DNA from: Solirubrobacteraceae bacterium
Lineage (GTDB): Bacteria; Actinomycetota; Thermoleophilia; Solirubrobacterales; Solirubrobacteraceae
NCBI GenBank assembly: GCA_017882445.1
Contig: JADGPK010000002.1
Location: 62,001 to 126,000 of the forward strand
Direction of reading: 5' to 3'
Length of the DNA: 64,000 bases
The notes under the pieces are model-generated. The model ran no database searches. It had not been told where the DNA came from and worked only from the letters and a program-made list of their open reading frames with translations. The position numbers and the translations under genes are program-made. This document shows, piece after piece, positions 38,161 to 46,339 of the stretch (the first letter of the stretch is position 1; every line of letters starts with the position of its first letter).

Positions 38161-38205
38161 TCCTCCCCGATCCTAGCGGCGCCGGGACGCTAAAGTCGCG
38201 GGATC

Positions 38206-39204
38206 GTGTCAGAGCAGTTCTGCGACGTCGGCCGGGGCATCACCCTATGCTACGAGACCTTCGGCGATCCGTCGGATCCGACGGCGCTGCTGGTCATGGG
38301 GCTCGGCACCCAGATGGTCGCCTGGCAGGAGGACTTCTGCCAGCGGCTCGCCGCCGACGGCCTCCACGTGGTCCGCTTCGACAACCGCGACATCGGACGC
38401 TCGACCCATCTGCAGGGGCGCCCCCCGACGATCCCCCAGCTGCTGCTGCGCTCCAAGCGCGCCGCCCGCTACACGCTCGCCGACATGGCCGACGACGCCG
38501 CCGGGCTCCTGCGGGCGCTGGAGCTCGCACCCGCGCACGTGATCGGAGCGTCGATGGGCGGCATGATCGCCCAGACCCTCGCTGCGCGCCACCCGCGAAG
38601 CGTGCGCTCGCTCGTCTCGATCATGTCCAGCACGGGCAGCCTGCGGAGCGGGCAGCCGTCGCTGCGCGTCTACGCGACCTTCCTGCGGCGCCCCCCGCGC
38701 GAGCGCGATGCCTACGTGGCGCACATGGAGCGCCTGTTCACAGCGATCGGGTCTCGCGGTCTTCCACGCGATCTCGACGATATCCGCGCCCTGGCGAGGA
38801 TGAGCTATGAACGCGACCACGACCCCGACGGTCCGGGGCGCCAGCTGGCAGCGATCCTCGCCTCAGGCGACCGCACGGCCGAGTTGCGGAGGATCACCGC
38901 GCCCACGCTCGTGATCCACGGCACCGCCGATCCCCTCGTCTCACCCTCGGGCGGGCGGGCGACGGCACGAGCGATCCCCGCGGCCGAGCTCATGACGATC
39001 GCGGGCATGGGCCACGACCTGCCCCGAGCGGTGTGGCCGAGATTGATCGACGCGATCTCAGAGCACGCCCGGACGGCGGGCGCGCGCGGCGAGAATGGCC
39101 TATCCCCGCAGACCCCCCCTCTCTTCGGGCCTGCAGGGATAGGCGCCCCCGCCTCGGTCGCTCCTCCTGAGTCCGCTCTACGGTCGCCGGCTGTAAGCCC
39201 GTAG
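38206..39204 (+). CDS. Alpha/beta hydrolase with extended C-terminus
   Basis: Serine hydrolase of 332 aa. The oxyanion region is VMGLGTQMVAWQ, the nucleophile elbow GASMGGMIAQTLA, the acid HGTADPLVS, and the catalytic His GMGHDLPRAVW. Homologues normally end soon after the last helix (RLIDAISEHA, about residue 285). Here about 46 further low-complexity Pro/Ala residues follow and cover a strong inverted repeat (39098-39144). Reading through a terminator-like hairpin is a likely explanation for this tail. The GTG lies 9 nt after TAAAGT (38191-38196). Confidence 0.87.
   Translation: MSEQFCDVGRGITLCYETFGDPSDPTALLVMGLGTQMVAWQEDFCQRLAADGLHVVRFDNRDIGRSTHLQGRPPTIPQLLLRSKRAARYTLADMADDAAGLLRALELAPAHVIGASMGGMIAQTLAARHPRSVRSLVSIMSSTGSLRSGQPSLRVYATFLRRPPRERDAYVAHMERLFTAIGSRGLPRDLDDIRALARMSYERDHDPDGPGRQLAAILASGDRTAELRRITAPTLVIHGTADPLVSPSGGRATARAIPAAELMTIAGMGHDLPRAVWPRLIDAISEHARTAGARGENGLSPQTPPLFGPAGIGAPASVAPPESALRSPAVSP
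39098..39144. terminator. Strong inverted repeat at the 3' end of the hydrolase gene
   Basis: GCCTATCCC-c-GCAG and CTGC-a-GGGATAGGC form 14-nt arms with one mismatch around a 19-nt loop. It can fold on either strand. No clear T-run follows, so function as a terminator is likely but not certain. Confidence 0.5.
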
Positions 39205-39369
39205 ACCGGCCATGGAGTGCGTGCGTGCGCTCTCGCACAGGCATGCGTGCGGCTTGACCCGCACCAGCCAGTGAAGGTCGTGACGGCAGTGGGAGCGGCG
39301 GTACGGCCAGCGACCGTGCAGACCCCGCAGCATCCGCTGCTCGTGGCAGCTGAACACCCTCATCTCCAT
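39178..39369 (-). CDS. Possible small Cys/His-rich protein
   Basis: A 63-aa reading frame with about 84% G or C at third codon positions. It has four Cys and several His residues (FSCHEQR, SHCRHDLHW, HACLCES) and many Arg residues, and may bind a metal or nucleic acid. Two ATG codons (39369 and 39363) are available; an AGGGG run upstream is a weak ribosome site. It overlaps the end of the hydrolase gene on the other strand by 27 bp. No family recognised; it may be a chance frame. Confidence 0.3.
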   Translation of the reverse strand: MEMRVFSCHEQRMLRGLHGRWPYRRSHCRHDLHWLVRVKPHACLCESARTHSMAGLRAYSRRP

Positions 39370-39508
39370 CAGCGCGCCACCCCTGTCCCCTCGCCCGCAC
39401 GGTCCCCGCCGGCGAGCATGTATCCGTTTGACCGATGGCCGATCCGGCCAACGCCCGAGATCAACTTCGGCCGAAGCGACTCAGCCGGTGGGGGGGTGAG
39501 GGCGGGGC

Positions 39509-39658
39509 GTTGCAAGCACCCGGCTGAAGGGTGCTCGCTCGCTTCTCGGTCTCGCATCCTGCTTGACCCAAAGCCCATGTTCCGGCCCTTTCCATCCCTT
39601 TCCGAAGACCTCGCCCATCCGGTTCCCAATCCCAGATGACCGAGGAGCGATCCCGCTC
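39509..39658 (-). ncRNA. Putative purine-rich structured RNA
   Basis: Downstream of a sigma70-like promoter on the minus strand lies about 150 nt without a convincing reading frame, rich in GGGA and GGAAAG runs. Predicted helices are GGAGCG/CGCTCC near the 5' end, a closing helix CTCGGTC/GACCGAG (39644-39638 with 39551-39545), CATCTGG/CCGGATG inside it, and a 10-bp 3' hairpin (39538-39529 with 39521-39512). Two helices use G-U pairs that exist only in the minus-strand RNA. The sequence does not match the RNase P, 4.5S, tmRNA or 6S cores that I know. The 3' end is uncertain. Confidence 0.4.
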
Positions 39659-39663
39659 CCAGA

Positions 39664-39694
39664 CATATAAATCATGCTTTACGCAGAAAGTCAA
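39664..39694 (-). promoter_or_regulatory. Sigma70-like promoter of the putative RNA
   Basis: On the minus strand TTGACT (39694-39689) is followed after 17-19 nt by an AT-rich TTTATATG segment (39672-39664). This is close to the classical -35/-10 layout and is rare in this window. It points away from the tRNA-like gene toward lower coordinates. Confidence 0.5.
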
Positions 39695-39725
39695 GCCCCG
39701 GGCTCAGTGGAAGTATGCGAGAACG

Positions 39726-39749
39726 CCGGCACCGCGAAGCGGTGCCGCA
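39726..39749. terminator. GC-rich hairpin downstream of the tRNA-like gene
   Basis: GGCACCG and CGGTGCC pair around a CGAAG-type loop. It lies about 95 nt past the 3' end of the tRNA-like gene and may end its transcript. No T-run follows. Confidence 0.4.
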
Positions 39750-39840
39750 GGGGGAGAGATCAGGGCGCGGGAAGCTTCGTGGAGCTGCGCATCGCCGGAC
39801 GCGAGCCGGCTGCGAACGAAGCTGCTCGGGGGAGAGGGAA

Positions 39841-39936
39841 TGCGCCCGGAGGGAATCGAACCCTCGGCCTGCGGCTTGAAAGACCGCTGCTCTTTGGCTC
39901 CCCGAAGAGAACCGTTGACCACTGAGCTACGGGCGC
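39841..39936 (-). tRNA. tRNA-like gene with anticodon UUC (Glu) and a hairpin insertion in the D-loop
   Basis: The cloverleaf is complete on the minus strand: acceptor GCGCCCG/CGGGCGC, D-stem GCTC/GAGC, anticodon stem GCGGT/GCCGC with loop CTTTCAA (anticodon UUC), variable loop AGGCC, and T-arm GAGGG-TTCGATT-CCCTC. CCA is not encoded. The length is 96 nt instead of about 75. The D-loop has 31 nt, because about 21 nt are inserted after AGTGGTCAA and fold into a 7-bp helix GGTTCTC/GGGAGCC capped by TTCG. D-stem C11-G24 and the five-nt variable loop do not match usual tRNA-Glu identity. Decoding function is therefore uncertain. Confidence 0.75.
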
Positions 39937-39983
39937 GCGCTTTTGATGTCTGACCGACTCGACGTTCTGCCGAGCAGCCTATT

Positions 39984-40814
39984 CTAAGCAGGCTCGCCGC
40001 GCAGGCCGAACACCCGCCGTGAGTTTCCCGCGAGGTAGAGCCCGCGTGTCTCCTCGTCGAGACCCAGCTCGTCCAGGCCCTCGAGCGCTCGCGCGGGGAG
40101 GATCATGGGGTAGTTGCTCCCGAACAGGACCTTGCGGCGTCCGCTGCGGGTCTTCATGTAGGAGACCAGCTCGGCGGGCAGGCGCCTGGTGGTGTAGGCC
40201 GAGGTGTCGATGAAGACGTTCTCGTGCTTGCGTGCGACCGCGATCATCTCCTCGGTCCAGGGATAGCCGATGTGCCCGCCCACGATGACCAGCTCGGGGA
40301 AGTCCAGGGCGATCTGATCGACGTAGGGGATCGGCCGCCCGGTCTCCGACGGACGCAGCGGACCGGTGTGGCCGACCTGCGTGCAGAACGGCACGCCGAG
40401 TTCGACGCAGGCGGCGTACAGCGGGTAGTAGCGGCGGTCGGTCGGCGGGGCTTCCCACAGCCACGGAAGCATGCGCAGCCCGATCAGGCCGAGCTCGTTC
40501 ACGCAGCGGCGCAGCTCCCTCACCGCGTCCATCGGCCTGTCGAGTCCCACGGCCGCCATGCCCGCGAAGCGATCGGGGTGCGCCCGCACCCACCCGGCGA
40601 CCTCGTCGTTTGAGATCAGGGCGCCCTCCCGCGGAGCGTGCCAGGCCGTCAGCAGGCCGAAGCCCACGCCCGCGCCATCCATCGCCTGGACGGTCGCCCC
40701 GATCGGCACCTCTCCCTCGGGCACCTCGCCGCCGGTCCAGCGGCGCAGCGACTCGAACATGTCGTGCTCCAGAAAGCGCCGGGTCGGATGCTGCATCCAA
40801 GCATCGACGATCAT
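39984..40814 (-). CDS. Amidohydrolase-2 (ACMSD-like) family protein with altered metal site
   Basis: TIM-barrel protein of 276 aa related to ACMSD and other decarboxylase-type amidohydrolases. LIGLRMLPWLWEAPP, VGHTGPLRPSETGRPIPYVDQIA, VIVGGHIGYPWTEEM and NVFIDTSAYTTRRLP are recognisable blocks. The N-terminal HxH metal motif is absent (VDAWMQHP). The C-terminal motif, commonly FGSDYP, reads FGSNYPM, so the usual Asp is Asn. The chemistry may thus differ from that of typical members, although I recall DAWMQHP-type members in other actinobacteria. The tRNA-like gene follows on the same strand. Confidence 0.82.
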   Translation of the reverse strand: MIVDAWMQHPTRRFLEHDMFESLRRWTGGEVPEGEVPIGATVQAMDGAGVGFGLLTAWHAPREGALISNDEVAGWVRAHPDRFAGMAAVGLDRPMDAVRELRRCVNELGLIGLRMLPWLWEAPPTDRRYYPLYAACVELGVPFCTQVGHTGPLRPSETGRPIPYVDQIALDFPELVIVGGHIGYPWTEEMIAVARKHENVFIDTSAYTTRRLPAELVSYMKTRSGRRKVLFGSNYPMILPARALEGLDELGLDEETRGLYLAGNSRRVFGLRGEPA

Positions 40815-40854
40815 TGCGACAGACTCCCAGAATCGCTCCCCGCCCGGCCCACCG

Positions 40855-41808
40855 CTAGGGGGCCCGTTCGACGATCGCGTCGGGGGGCAGCGCGCTCCTC
40901 GGCACGCCGATGCCCTCGCACAGGCGCACGCACGGCACGTACACCGCCCTGTAGCCCAGCAGCTCGGGGATCGTGACGATCCGGTAGCCGCGCGCGCGCA
41001 GCGCGGCGATGATTCCCGGGTAGGCCGCGAGCGTCTGCGCGCGAAAGCCGCCGCCGTCGTGGGAGATGATGATCGAGCCGGGCTGCACCTGGGCCAGCAC
41101 GCGCCGCCTTATCGTCGCGCTGCCCGGCAGCGTGTAGTCGCTCGGGTCGACGTTCCAGAGGACCGTCGAGAGGCCCAGCGATCGAGCGGTCCGCAGGACC
41201 GCTCGATCGTATGCGCCGTACGGCGGGCGGAACACGCACGGCCTGTAGCCGGTCAGCGAGCGGATCGCGCCGATCGTCTCGAGGAGCTGACCGCGCACGC
41301 CGCCGGTCGAGGTGAGATAGGGATGCGTGAACGTGTGATCGCCGAGCACGTCGCCGTCGCGCAGCTCTCGCAGCAGCGTCGGCCTGAACGCGGCGCCCAG
41401 CTGCCTGCCGATCACGAAGAAGGTGGCATGTGCGCGGCTGCGCTCGAGCATCGCGACGAAGGCCGGGGTGTCGGCGGCGGGTCCGTCGTCGAAACCGATC
41501 GCCACCGCGCGAACGCGCGGGCCGTGCCGGTAGGCGATGGTCCCGCGGCTGCTGCAGCCGACGATGCGGTAGCGGGCAGCGACGCGCCCGAAGGACGGCG
41601 GGACGGCGGGGACCGATGGGCCTGCAGGGAACGAGGAGAAGACAGGGCTCAGGGAGACGCCGGGGAACGAGGACACGGCGGGAGGCGCGGAGCCGAAGCG
41701 GCTCCTCGCACCACTGCCGAGGACCTGCGTGGCCATGGCCAGGAACAACACCAGCGCCAACCCCGCGAGCGGCGTCCGGGCCCTCCGGGCTGCGTCCGGC
41801 GAGAACAT
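40855..41808 (-). CDS. Exported polysaccharide deacetylase (NodB domain)
   Basis: Carbohydrate esterase 4 protein of about 317 aa. An Arg-rich start and a hydrophobic signal or anchor (PLAGLALVLFLAMATQVLG) lead to a Pro/Ser-rich linker and the NodB domain. Motif 1 is IGFDDGP, motif 2 the metal pair in HTFTHPY, motif 3 RPPYGAYD, and ISHDGGG supplies the catalytic His. It should remove acetyl groups from chitin-like or peptidoglycan sugars. The ATG at 41808 is chosen to give a normal signal peptide; an ATG at 41877 in frame is possible. Confidence 0.88.
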   Translation of the reverse strand: MFSPDAARRARTPLAGLALVLFLAMATQVLGSGARSRFGSAPPAVSSFPGVSLSPVFSSFPAGPSVPAVPPSFGRVAARYRIVGCSSRGTIAYRHGPRVRAVAIGFDDGPAADTPAFVAMLERSRAHATFFVIGRQLGAAFRPTLLRELRDGDVLGDHTFTHPYLTSTGGVRGQLLETIGAIRSLTGYRPCVFRPPYGAYDRAVLRTARSLGLSTVLWNVDPSDYTLPGSATIRRRVLAQVQPGSIIISHDGGGFRAQTLAAYPGIIAALRARGYRIVTIPELLGYRAVYVPCVRLCEGIGVPRSALPPDAIVERAP

Positions 41809-41897
41809 CCTTGGCCATCGCCCGCCATCTCCGCTCTGACGAGAGACGAGGCGCACCCGCAGCACGATATCGAGCATCGGGGCACCGGCGCTCGGGG

Positions 41898-41909
41898 TAG
41901 GGTGCGCCG
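41898..41909 (+). promoter_or_regulatory. TAGGGT -10 box of glpK
   Basis: TAGGGT at 41898-41903 is followed by 6 nt and the glpK ATG. No ribosome site fits in this space, so the message should be leaderless. Confidence 0.5.
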
Positions 41910-43406
41910 ATGAGCGGGTATGTGGCGGCGATCGACCAGGGGACGACGAGCACGCGGCTGATCCTGTTCGACGCCGACGGCCGTATCGCGGCTGTCGACC
42001 AGCGTGAGCACGAGCAGATCCACCCCCGCGCGGGCTGGGTCGAGCACGACGTCGGCGAGGTGTGGCGCCGCACGCGGGAGGTGATCGACGGCGCGCTCCG
42101 GGCCGCGGATGCGCAGGCGGGCGATGTGGCTGCGGTCGGGATCACCAACCAGCGCGAGACGGCGGTCGTGTGGGACAGGGAGACGGGCGAGCCGGTGCAC
42201 AACGCGATCGTCTGGCAGGACACGCGCACCGACGCGCTCGTGCGCGAGCTCGCGGGAGATCAGGGACTCGACCGTCTGCGCGACCGCGTCGGGCTACCGC
42301 TGTCCACCTACTTCTCCGGCCCGAAGATCACCTGGATCCTCGACAACGTGCCCGGTGCGCGCGAGCGGGCCGAGAACGGCGAACTGGCCTTCGGGAACAT
42401 GGACACGTGGGTGCTCTGGAACCTCACGGGAGGACCACGTGGGGGCGTCCACGCAACCGACGTGACCAACGCGAGCCGCACGATGCTCATGGATCTGCGG
42501 ACGCTCGAATGGCACGATCCGAGCCTGAGCCTGATGGGCATCCCTCCCAGCATGCTCCCGCAGATCCGCTCCTCCAGCGAGATCTACGGCGAGGTGGCCG
42601 GCACCGCCCTCGCCGGGCGCCCGGTCGCCGGCATCCTCGGCGACCAGCAGGCCGCGCTGTTCGGCCAGACCTGCTTCGAGCGGGGCGAGGCCAAGAGCAC
42701 GTACGGCACGGGCTCGTTCCTGCTCGTCAACACGGGCGAGGAGATCGTGCGCTGCGAGCAGCTGATCACCAGCGTCGCCGCGAAGATCGGCGACGCGCCG
42801 ACCACCTACGTGCTCGAGGGATCGATCGCGGTCACCGGCGCGGCCGTCCAGTGGCTGCGCGACCAGATCGGTCTGATCCGCACGGCAGCGGAGGTCGAGC
42901 AGCTGGCGGAGACCGTCAAGGACAACGGCGGGGTGTACTTCGTGCCCGCCTTCTCCGGTCTGTTCGCCCCCTATTGGCGAGATGACGCCCGCGGGGTGAT
43001 CGTCGGGCTGACCGCATACGCCCGCGCGGGCCACATCGCCAGGGCGGTCCTGGAGGCGACGGCCTGGCAGACCCGGGAGGTCCTCGACGCGGCCAACTCG
43101 GTCGCCGAGATCCCGCTCGCCGAGCTGAAGGTCGACGGCGGCATGACCGCGAACGAGTTGCTCATGCAGTTCCAGGCCGACGTGCTCGGGATCCCCGTGA
43201 TCCGCCCGAAGGTGACCGAGACCACCGCGCTCGGCGCCGCCTTCGCGGCCGGCCTGGCGGTCGGCTTCTGGCAGGACGAGGCCGACCTGCGCGAGCGCTG
43301 GTCACAGGACCGGCGCTGGGAGCCGCAGATGGAGGAGCGGCGGCGCGAGCGCGAGTACGCACAGTGGAAGAAGGCGGTCACCCGCTCCTTCGACTGGGTC
43401 GGGTAG
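41910..43406 (+). CDS. glpK: Glycerol kinase
   Basis: Phosphorylates glycerol with ATP in the cytoplasm. FGGY-family kinase of 498 aa. [16 protein letters not shown] opens the phosphate-binding fold. [36 protein letters not shown] and [19 protein letters not shown] are family signatures. The start is fixed by the TAGGGT box. No glpF or glpD gene is adjacent, so the gene stands alone between a deacetylase and an alcohol dehydrogenase. Confidence 0.96.
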   Translation: MSGYVAAIDQGTTSTRLILFDADGRIAAVDQREHEQIHPRAGWVEHDVGEVWRRTREVIDGALRAADAQAGDVAAVGITNQRETAVVWDRETGEPVHNAIVWQDTRTDALVRELAGDQGLDRLRDRVGLPLSTYFSGPKITWILDNVPGARERAENGELAFGNMDTWVLWNLTGGPRGGVHATDVTNASRTMLMDLRTLEWHDPSLSLMGIPPSMLPQIRSSSEIYGEVAGTALAGRPVAGILGDQQAALFGQTCFERGEAKSTYGTGSFLLVNTGEEIVRCEQLITSVAAKIGDAPTTYVLEGSIAVTGAAVQWLRDQIGLIRTAAEVEQLAETVKDNGGVYFVPAFSGLFAPYWRDDARGVIVGLTAYARAGHIARAVLEATAWQTREVLDAANSVAEIPLAELKVDGGMTANELLMQFQADVLGIPVIRPKVTETTALGAAFAAGLAVGFWQDEADLRERWSQDRRWEPQMEERRREREYAQWKKAVTRSFDWVG

Positions 43407-43447
43407 GCCGCCCGCGGCGCAGGGACCGCCGGGGCGCGACGCGGCCC

Positions 43448-44482
43448 TCAGGGCGTCAGAACGATCTTCAGCGCTTCGCGGCGGTCATAGACGGCGTAGG
43501 CCTCGGGCGCTTCCTCGAGCTTCATGTGGTGGGTGACGAGCGCCGAGGGGTCCAGCACGCCGGCCGAGAGCATCGCGAGCACCCGGTCGACGTGGCGGAG
43601 CACGTTGGCCTGCCCGCCGCGCAGCGTCAGCGACTTGAGCCACAGCAGCCCCATGTGGACCTCGGCGCGCTCGGCGTAGACGCCGATGCACTGGATGGAC
43701 CCGCATGCTCGCGTCAGGCGGATCGCGCTCTCCAGGACCTTGGGGTCGCCGACCGCGTCGATGCTCACGTCGACGCCGCGGTCTTCGGTCGCCGCGCGCA
43801 CGGCCGCGCGGACGTCCTGCTCACCGAGGTGAAGGGGCTCCGCACCGAAGGACTCCGCGACGCTCAGGCGCTCGGGCACCGTGTCGATCGCGAACACGTG
43901 CGCCGCGCCGGCGGCCCGCGCGGCCTGCACTGCGCACAGCCCCACCGGTCCGAGCCCGAGAACGGCCGCGACGTCCCCGGGCCTCAGCCCGCTGGAGTCG
44001 ACGGCGTGGAAGCCCGTACCCATGACGTCTCCGGCGAACAGCGCCACGTCGCTGCTCATGCCCTCGGGGAGGAGCCGCAGCACGAGGTCGGCGTGCGGAA
44101 CGAGCGCCATCTCGGCCTGGGTGCCCTGCAGCGACCCGAGCGTGGCCCCGTGGCCGAACGTGCGTGATTCCAGGCAGCGGTGATAGAGACCGCGCCTGCA
44201 GAAGTAGCAGCTCCCGCACGCCGTCTGAAAGCAGCCGATGACGCGGTCGCCGACCGCCACGCGCGAAACCGCCTCGCCCGCCGCCACGACGGTGCCCACG
44301 TACTCGTGGCCGATCGTGAAGCCGGGCTCGACCTGAACGCGGCCGTGGAAGATGTGCAGGTCCGAGCCACACACGCCCGTGGCCTCGATCCGCACGATCG
44401 CGTCCTCGGGATCGAGGAGCTCCGGCTCGGGACGGTCCTCGACGCTCACCACACCGGGCGCCTGGAAGGTGACTGCTCTCAT
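43448..44482 (-). CDS. Zinc-dependent medium-chain alcohol dehydrogenase
   Basis: MDR-family dehydrogenase of 344 aa. The catalytic zinc site is in GVCGSDLHIFHG and GHEYVGTV. The structural-zinc cysteines are spread in CFQTACGSCYFCRRGLYHRC. The nucleotide turn is VLGLGPVGLCAVQAARAAG. Closest to glutathione-independent formaldehyde or threonine-type dehydrogenases. The ATG at 44482 lies 10 nt after TAGGGT (44498-44493); the upstream in-frame GTG overlaps that box and is rejected. Confidence 0.9.
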   Translation of the reverse strand: MRAVTFQAPGVVSVEDRPEPELLDPEDAIVRIEATGVCGSDLHIFHGRVQVEPGFTIGHEYVGTVVAAGEAVSRVAVGDRVIGCFQTACGSCYFCRRGLYHRCLESRTFGHGATLGSLQGTQAEMALVPHADLVLRLLPEGMSSDVALFAGDVMGTGFHAVDSSGLRPGDVAAVLGLGPVGLCAVQAARAAGAAHVFAIDTVPERLSVAESFGAEPLHLGEQDVRAAVRAATEDRGVDVSIDAVGDPKVLESAIRLTRACGSIQCIGVYAERAEVHMGLLWLKSLTLRGGQANVLRHVDRVLAMLSAGVLDPSALVTHHMKLEEAPEAYAVYDRREALKIVLTP

Positions 44483-44587
44483 GGCTGACGCCACCCTACC
44501 GATAGGACACCGTCGGGCACCTCACCCACTAGCATCACGACCACCGGTGGAGGGTCAACTCTCCGCGACGAAACGAGGAGGCTCGAG

Positions 44588-45076
44588 GTGGCTACCCACC
44601 TGGAGGAGATCGAGGTCGGGGCAAGCTTCCAGACGGCCAGGCGCACCGTGACGGAGGCCGACATCGTCGCCTTCGCGGGTGTCTCCGGGGACTTCAACCC
44701 GCTGCACGTCGACGAGGTCTTCGCGCGCGAGGAGACGCCCTTCGGAGGGCGAATCGCCCACGGCCCGCTCGTCCTGTCGATGAGCTACGGCATGGCGAGC
44801 GTCCGCGACGGGTGGAAGATCCTCGCGCTGGCCGAATGCCGGCGCCGCTTCCGCTCGCCGGTGTATCCCGGGGACACCGTGTGGGCCGTCTTTGAGGTTC
44901 TCGAGACCCGCGCCAGCCGCTCCCGCCCGGGTGTCGGCTTCGTGACGCTCGCGGTGCAGATCCACAGCGATCGCGGCGAGATCGTCCAGGACGGCCAGGA
45001 CGTGCTGATGGTGGCGAGCCGCGCCGGCGCAGCTCAGGCGGAGTCTGGAACGCTCTCGGAGCCGGGAACGCTCTGA
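44588..45076 (+). CDS. MaoC-like (R)-enoyl-CoA hydratase
   Basis: Hotdog-fold dehydratase of 162 aa. The hydratase-2 motif with catalytic Asp and His is clear in FAGVSGDFNPLHVDEVFA, followed by GGRIAHGPLVLSMSYG. GAGGAGG lies about 8 nt before the GTG start. It probably hydrates enoyl-CoA in fatty acid breakdown. Its last 43 bp overlap the end of the carbonic anhydrase gene on the other strand. Confidence 0.88.
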   Translation: MATHLEEIEVGASFQTARRTVTEADIVAFAGVSGDFNPLHVDEVFAREETPFGGRIAHGPLVLSMSYGMASVRDGWKILALAECRRRFRSPVYPGDTVWAVFEVLETRASRSRPGVGFVTLAVQIHSDRGEIVQDGQDVLMVASRAGAAQAESGTLSEPGTL

Positions 45077-45570
45077 ACCTCGCGCACAGCGCCGGTCTCG
45101 GGATCGAAGACGAAGCCCCTGATGTGGTCGCGCGCGCGCAGCTCGCGGCTGGAGCGCAGCCGGGCGAGGCCGTGGCGAAGGGTCGCCTCGACGTCGTCGA
45201 AGGCGCCCAGCCGCCACGTGGGCAGGACGCCGTCGGCCGCGAGGGCCTGTGCGAACGCGTCCTCGGAGGCGCCGTGCAGACCACAGCCGTCGTGCATGAG
45301 CACGACGATCTCCTCGGTCCCGAGCAGCCGCTGGGAGGCGCTGAGGGAGCGGATCGCGTCGTCGGTGACCAGCCCGCCGGCGTTGCGGATGATGTGGGCG
45401 TCGCCGCGCTCGAGGCCCAGCATCGGAAAGAGGTCGATCCGGGTGTCCATGCAGGCCAGCACCGCCACCTTCCGCCGCGGGCGCGGGCTGAGCCCGGGCG
45501 CGGCCAGATCCCTCATCCGTGTCGCCGCGATCGCGAGCATCTGATCGGCGTTGAGCATTCGCGTGTCCAC
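45034..45570 (-). CDS. Beta-class carbonic anhydrase
   Basis: Interconverts CO2 and bicarbonate. The protein has 178 aa. Zinc ligands are Cys in LACMDTRID (with the Asp-Arg dyad) and His/Cys in MHDGCGL, the pattern of short actinobacterial beta-CAs. AHIIRNAGGLVTDDAIRSL is the family block. The GTG at 45570 is 8 nt after a TAGCCC sequence; an ATG at 45558 is also possible. It follows the hydrolase gene by 11 nt. Confidence 0.88.
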   Translation of the reverse strand: MDTRMLNADQMLAIAATRMRDLAAPGLSPRPRRKVAVLACMDTRIDLFPMLGLERGDAHIIRNAGGLVTDDAIRSLSASQRLLGTEEIVVLMHDGCGLHGASEDAFAQALAADGVLPTWRLGAFDDVEATLRHGLARLRSSRELRARDHIRGFVFDPETGAVREVQSVPGSESVPDSA

Positions 45571-45581
45571 TGCGCGGGGGG

Positions 45582-46319
45582 CTAGACGTCGAGCACGCGA
45601 TCGAGCACGCGGTAGACGGCGGGGTGCACCGACATCCCGCAGTGGCTCGAATCGACCTCGACCTGCTCGGCATGCGGGTCCAGGCACGCACGCCAGTCGA
45701 CGATGCCATCGCTGCGCGAGTGGATCGCCACGGCGGCCATGCCGGGCGCCAGGGGACTCGACAGGTGCTCCCGGAAGCTCTCACAGCACGCGCCATCCCG
45801 GCACCTGGTCGAGAACACCCCGGGCAACCCCAGATCCCCGAGGCGCGCGAGCCAGCGCACGGTGCTCAGCACCGGAGCGGACACGGCGAGCGAATCGCAG
45901 ACGGGCGAGCCGAGCATGACGAGTCCGGCGACGCGCTCGGGATCACGAACGGCCAGGGCGCGGGCCAGCGCTCCGCCCCGACTCTGCCCGACGAGCACGA
46001 CCGGGCGCCCGCAATCTGACGCGAGCTCCGCCAGCTGGCCCTGCAGCCGGGCGACGCTCCGCCCGGCGCAGTCGACGTTGGCGAGCATGCCGCTCATCGC
46101 GACGCGATGCCCACGACGCCGCAGCCAGTGCCTCATCATCGTCAGGGATGCATCGCCGGCCATGAACCCGGGGATCAGCAGCACCGGGGGCGCATCTTCT
46201 CGCCGGTGCACCTGCCGCAGGGCGCGATCGGCCAACAGCCGGACGAGCTCGCCGCTGTAGCGCAGCTCCCCCCACAGGGGAGCCACCGGCGGTGCTGCCA
46301 CGCTGGCCTCGGAAACCAT
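45582..46319 (-). CDS. Alpha/beta hydrolase (lipase-like)
   Basis: A protein of 245 aa. VLLIPGFMAGDASL begins the fold, VGQSRGGALARALA is the nucleophile elbow with Ser, and HSRSDGIVDW and SSHCGMSVHPAVYRVLD give candidate Asp and His. A segment with three Cys (TRCRDGACCESF) is unusual. It is probably an esterase or lipase; no signal peptide is visible. The ATG lies 9 nt from TACTCT, which overlaps the promoter of the divergent SDR. Confidence 0.83.
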   Translation of the reverse strand: MVSEASVAAPPVAPLWGELRYSGELVRLLADRALRQVHRREDAPPVLLIPGFMAGDASLTMMRHWLRRRGHRVAMSGMLANVDCAGRSVARLQGQLAELASDCGRPVVLVGQSRGGALARALAVRDPERVAGLVMLGSPVCDSLAVSAPVLSTVRWLARLGDLGLPGVFSTRCRDGACCESFREHLSSPLAPGMAAVAIHSRSDGIVDWRACLDPHAEQVEVDSSHCGMSVHPAVYRVLDRVLDV

Positions 46320-46327
46320 GGTTGACG

Positions 46328-46334
46328 TAGAGTA
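46328..46334. promoter_or_regulatory. Shared bidirectional -10 element
   Basis: The sequence TAGAGTA reads TAGAGT on the plus strand, 6 nt before the SDR GTG (46340), and TACTCT on the minus strand, 9 nt before the hydrolase ATG (46319). Only 20 bp separate the two starts, so one near-symmetric box may serve both directions. Confidence 0.5.
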
Positions 46335-46339
46335 GCCTC

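Noticed and set aside
39461-39694. Minus-strand ORFs of 64-86 aa in three frames between the hydrolase and tRNA-like gene
   Set aside because: They start at or upstream of the promoter boxes and have no consistent codon bias; a structured RNA fits better.
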